Source: CAZOOA01 sp964581355 (GTDB taxonomy: Bacteria; Bacillota; Dethiobacteria; DTU022; UBA8154). Taken from it: 6,458 nt of DNA. The stretch is taken from contig CAZOOA010000113.1 of assembly GCA_964581355.1 (NCBI GenBank), forward strand, positions 1 through 6,458. The letters run 5' to 3'. Below the pieces are notes generated by a model. The model was not told where the DNA came from and made no database searches. It was given only the letters and a program-made list of their open reading frames with translations. The position numbers were made by a program, and so were the translations under genes. This document shows positions 6,103 to 6,458 of this stretch, in pieces (the first letter of the stretch is position 1; every line of letters starts with the position of its first letter).

Positions 6103-6120
6103 CACGGTTTTTCATACTAA
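6103..6120. repeat. Imperfect 18-base direct repeat, copy over the upstream stop codon
   Basis: Partner of 6021-6038. It contains the TAG stop (6119-6117) of the Cys-rich gene. Between the copies lie the long hairpin and a smaller GTCG/CGAC hairpin (6091-6078, 6-base loop). Confidence 0.6.
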
Positions 6121-6431
6121 TTCAGGTGGCTTTCCAGCGCAAAATACCAATCCTCCAGTTCCCGGAAGGTGGGCACCTTCTCCCCCCTGGAACAAACCGT
6201 TTTTAAAGCCCTTACATACAACACCTGGTAAAAATAAAAATAGGAACAGCACAGACCACAAAGCTGGGACCAGAGACAATCTTTATTCCAGTGAGTAGTC
6301 AATAGCCTGGTACAGTCCCGGCAAGGTTTCCAGCGGTAGGCAAAAATCCATTCCCAAAAATGATCCTGGAAAATTTCCAGGTTTTTTTTTATTTTTTTCT
6401 TGCGTCGTTCTTGCAGACTGAAAACGTTCAA
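6117..6431 (-). CDS. Small Cys-rich hypothetical protein upstream of the scaffold gene
   Basis: I do not recognise this protein. From a TTG at 6431 it has 104 residues. The N-terminus is basic (ERRKKKIKK, 8-16), and the middle is rich in aromatic residues and Cys: PCRDC (Cys37, Cys40), Cys52, CGLCC (Cys58, Cys61, Cys62) and Cys80. Two CxxC pairs 17 residues apart suggest a zinc-ribbon-like metal site or, given the neighbour, a Fe-S site; both are inference. The C-terminus (VPTFRELEDWYFALESHLN) looks helical. No clear signal peptide is seen; SYFYFYQVLYV (63-73) is too short for a confident membrane helix. Codon choice (CTG, CGG, GAA, TTT/TTC mix) resembles the recognised genes, which argues for coding. 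The frame stays open to the window edge, so the true start may lie beyond it. It shares direction with the scaffold gene 115 bases downstream. Confidence 0.55.
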   Translation of the reverse strand: MNVFSLQERRKKKIKKNLEIFQDHFWEWIFAYRWKPCRDCTRLLTTHWNKDCLWSQLCGLCCSYFYFYQVLYVRALKTVCSRGEKVPTFRELEDWYFALESHLN

Positions 6432-6444
6432 TGGCAGAGCACGG

Positions 6445-6452
6445 CCTCCCTT
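6445..6452 (-). promoter_or_regulatory. Candidate ribosome binding site for the Cys-rich protein
   Basis: Minus strand AAGGGAGG lies 13 bases before the TTG at 6431. The motif is strong but the spacing is long and no ATG/GTG is in frame nearby, so the TTG start is tentative. Confidence 0.4.
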
Positions 6453-6458
6453 AGCAGT

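Noticed and set aside
5975..6298. Plus-strand 107-codon frame
   Set aside because: It lies antisense to the Cys-rich gene and the repeat element; composition is rich in Pro/Thr/Asn as expected from a shadow frame, and no ribosome site was seen.
1..6458. CRISPR arrays, tRNA or rRNA genes, insertion sequences
   Set aside because: No regularly spaced repeat array, cloverleaf-like tRNA, rRNA segment or transposase was seen on either strand.

Overview
All supported genes lie on the minus strand, so the biological reading order runs from position 6458 down to position 1. The window holds one gene pair around a Fe-S scaffold protein, a five-gene cluster built on a tripartite ABC exporter, and about 390 bases of intergenic DNA with several structured elements. 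One run of 100 N (4970-5069) interrupts the exporter adaptor gene, so this is a draft assembly. Strong GGAGG-type ribosome sites, GTG/TTG codons near starts, and the gene types (Clostridia-like IscU/NifU scaffold, DUF523-DUF1722 fusion, YibE/F with a long secreted N-terminus) suggest an anaerobic Firmicute, perhaps Peptococcaceae-like. That assignment is inference.

Right part (6458-5601): a small unrecognised Cys-rich protein (6431-6117) is followed by a 115-base spacer and an IscU/NifU-type scaffold (6001-5633), which ends at a clean rho-independent terminator (5627-5601). The spacer contains a long RNA hairpin with many G-U pairs, stable only as a minus-strand transcript. The hairpin lies between two copies of an 18-base imperfect direct repeat 82 bases apart. 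The upstream copy covers the stop codon of the Cys-rich gene.

Middle (5600-5324): a 277-base AT-rich leader before the exporter genes. It has an AT-rich inverted repeat, a 17-base palindrome over a possible -10 box and ribosome site, a 9-codon open frame with a good ribosome site, and a stem-loop that ends one base before the adaptor start codon.

Exporter (5323-2224): a membrane-anchored HlyD/MacA-type adaptor, a MacB/LolC-type permease and a MacB/LolD-type ATPase are packed with a 10-base gap and then an 8-base overlap. Together they form a complete MacAB-like export or efflux unit; the substrate cannot be read from the sequence.

Left part (2223-1): after a 108-base spacer with a possible weak promoter come a DUF523-DUF1722 protein (TudS-like Fe-S domain plus YbgA-like domain) and, one base after its stop, a YibE/F membrane protein that runs off the left edge. 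These two are probably translationally coupled. No known pathway visibly joins them to the exporter, and no terminator separates them from it.
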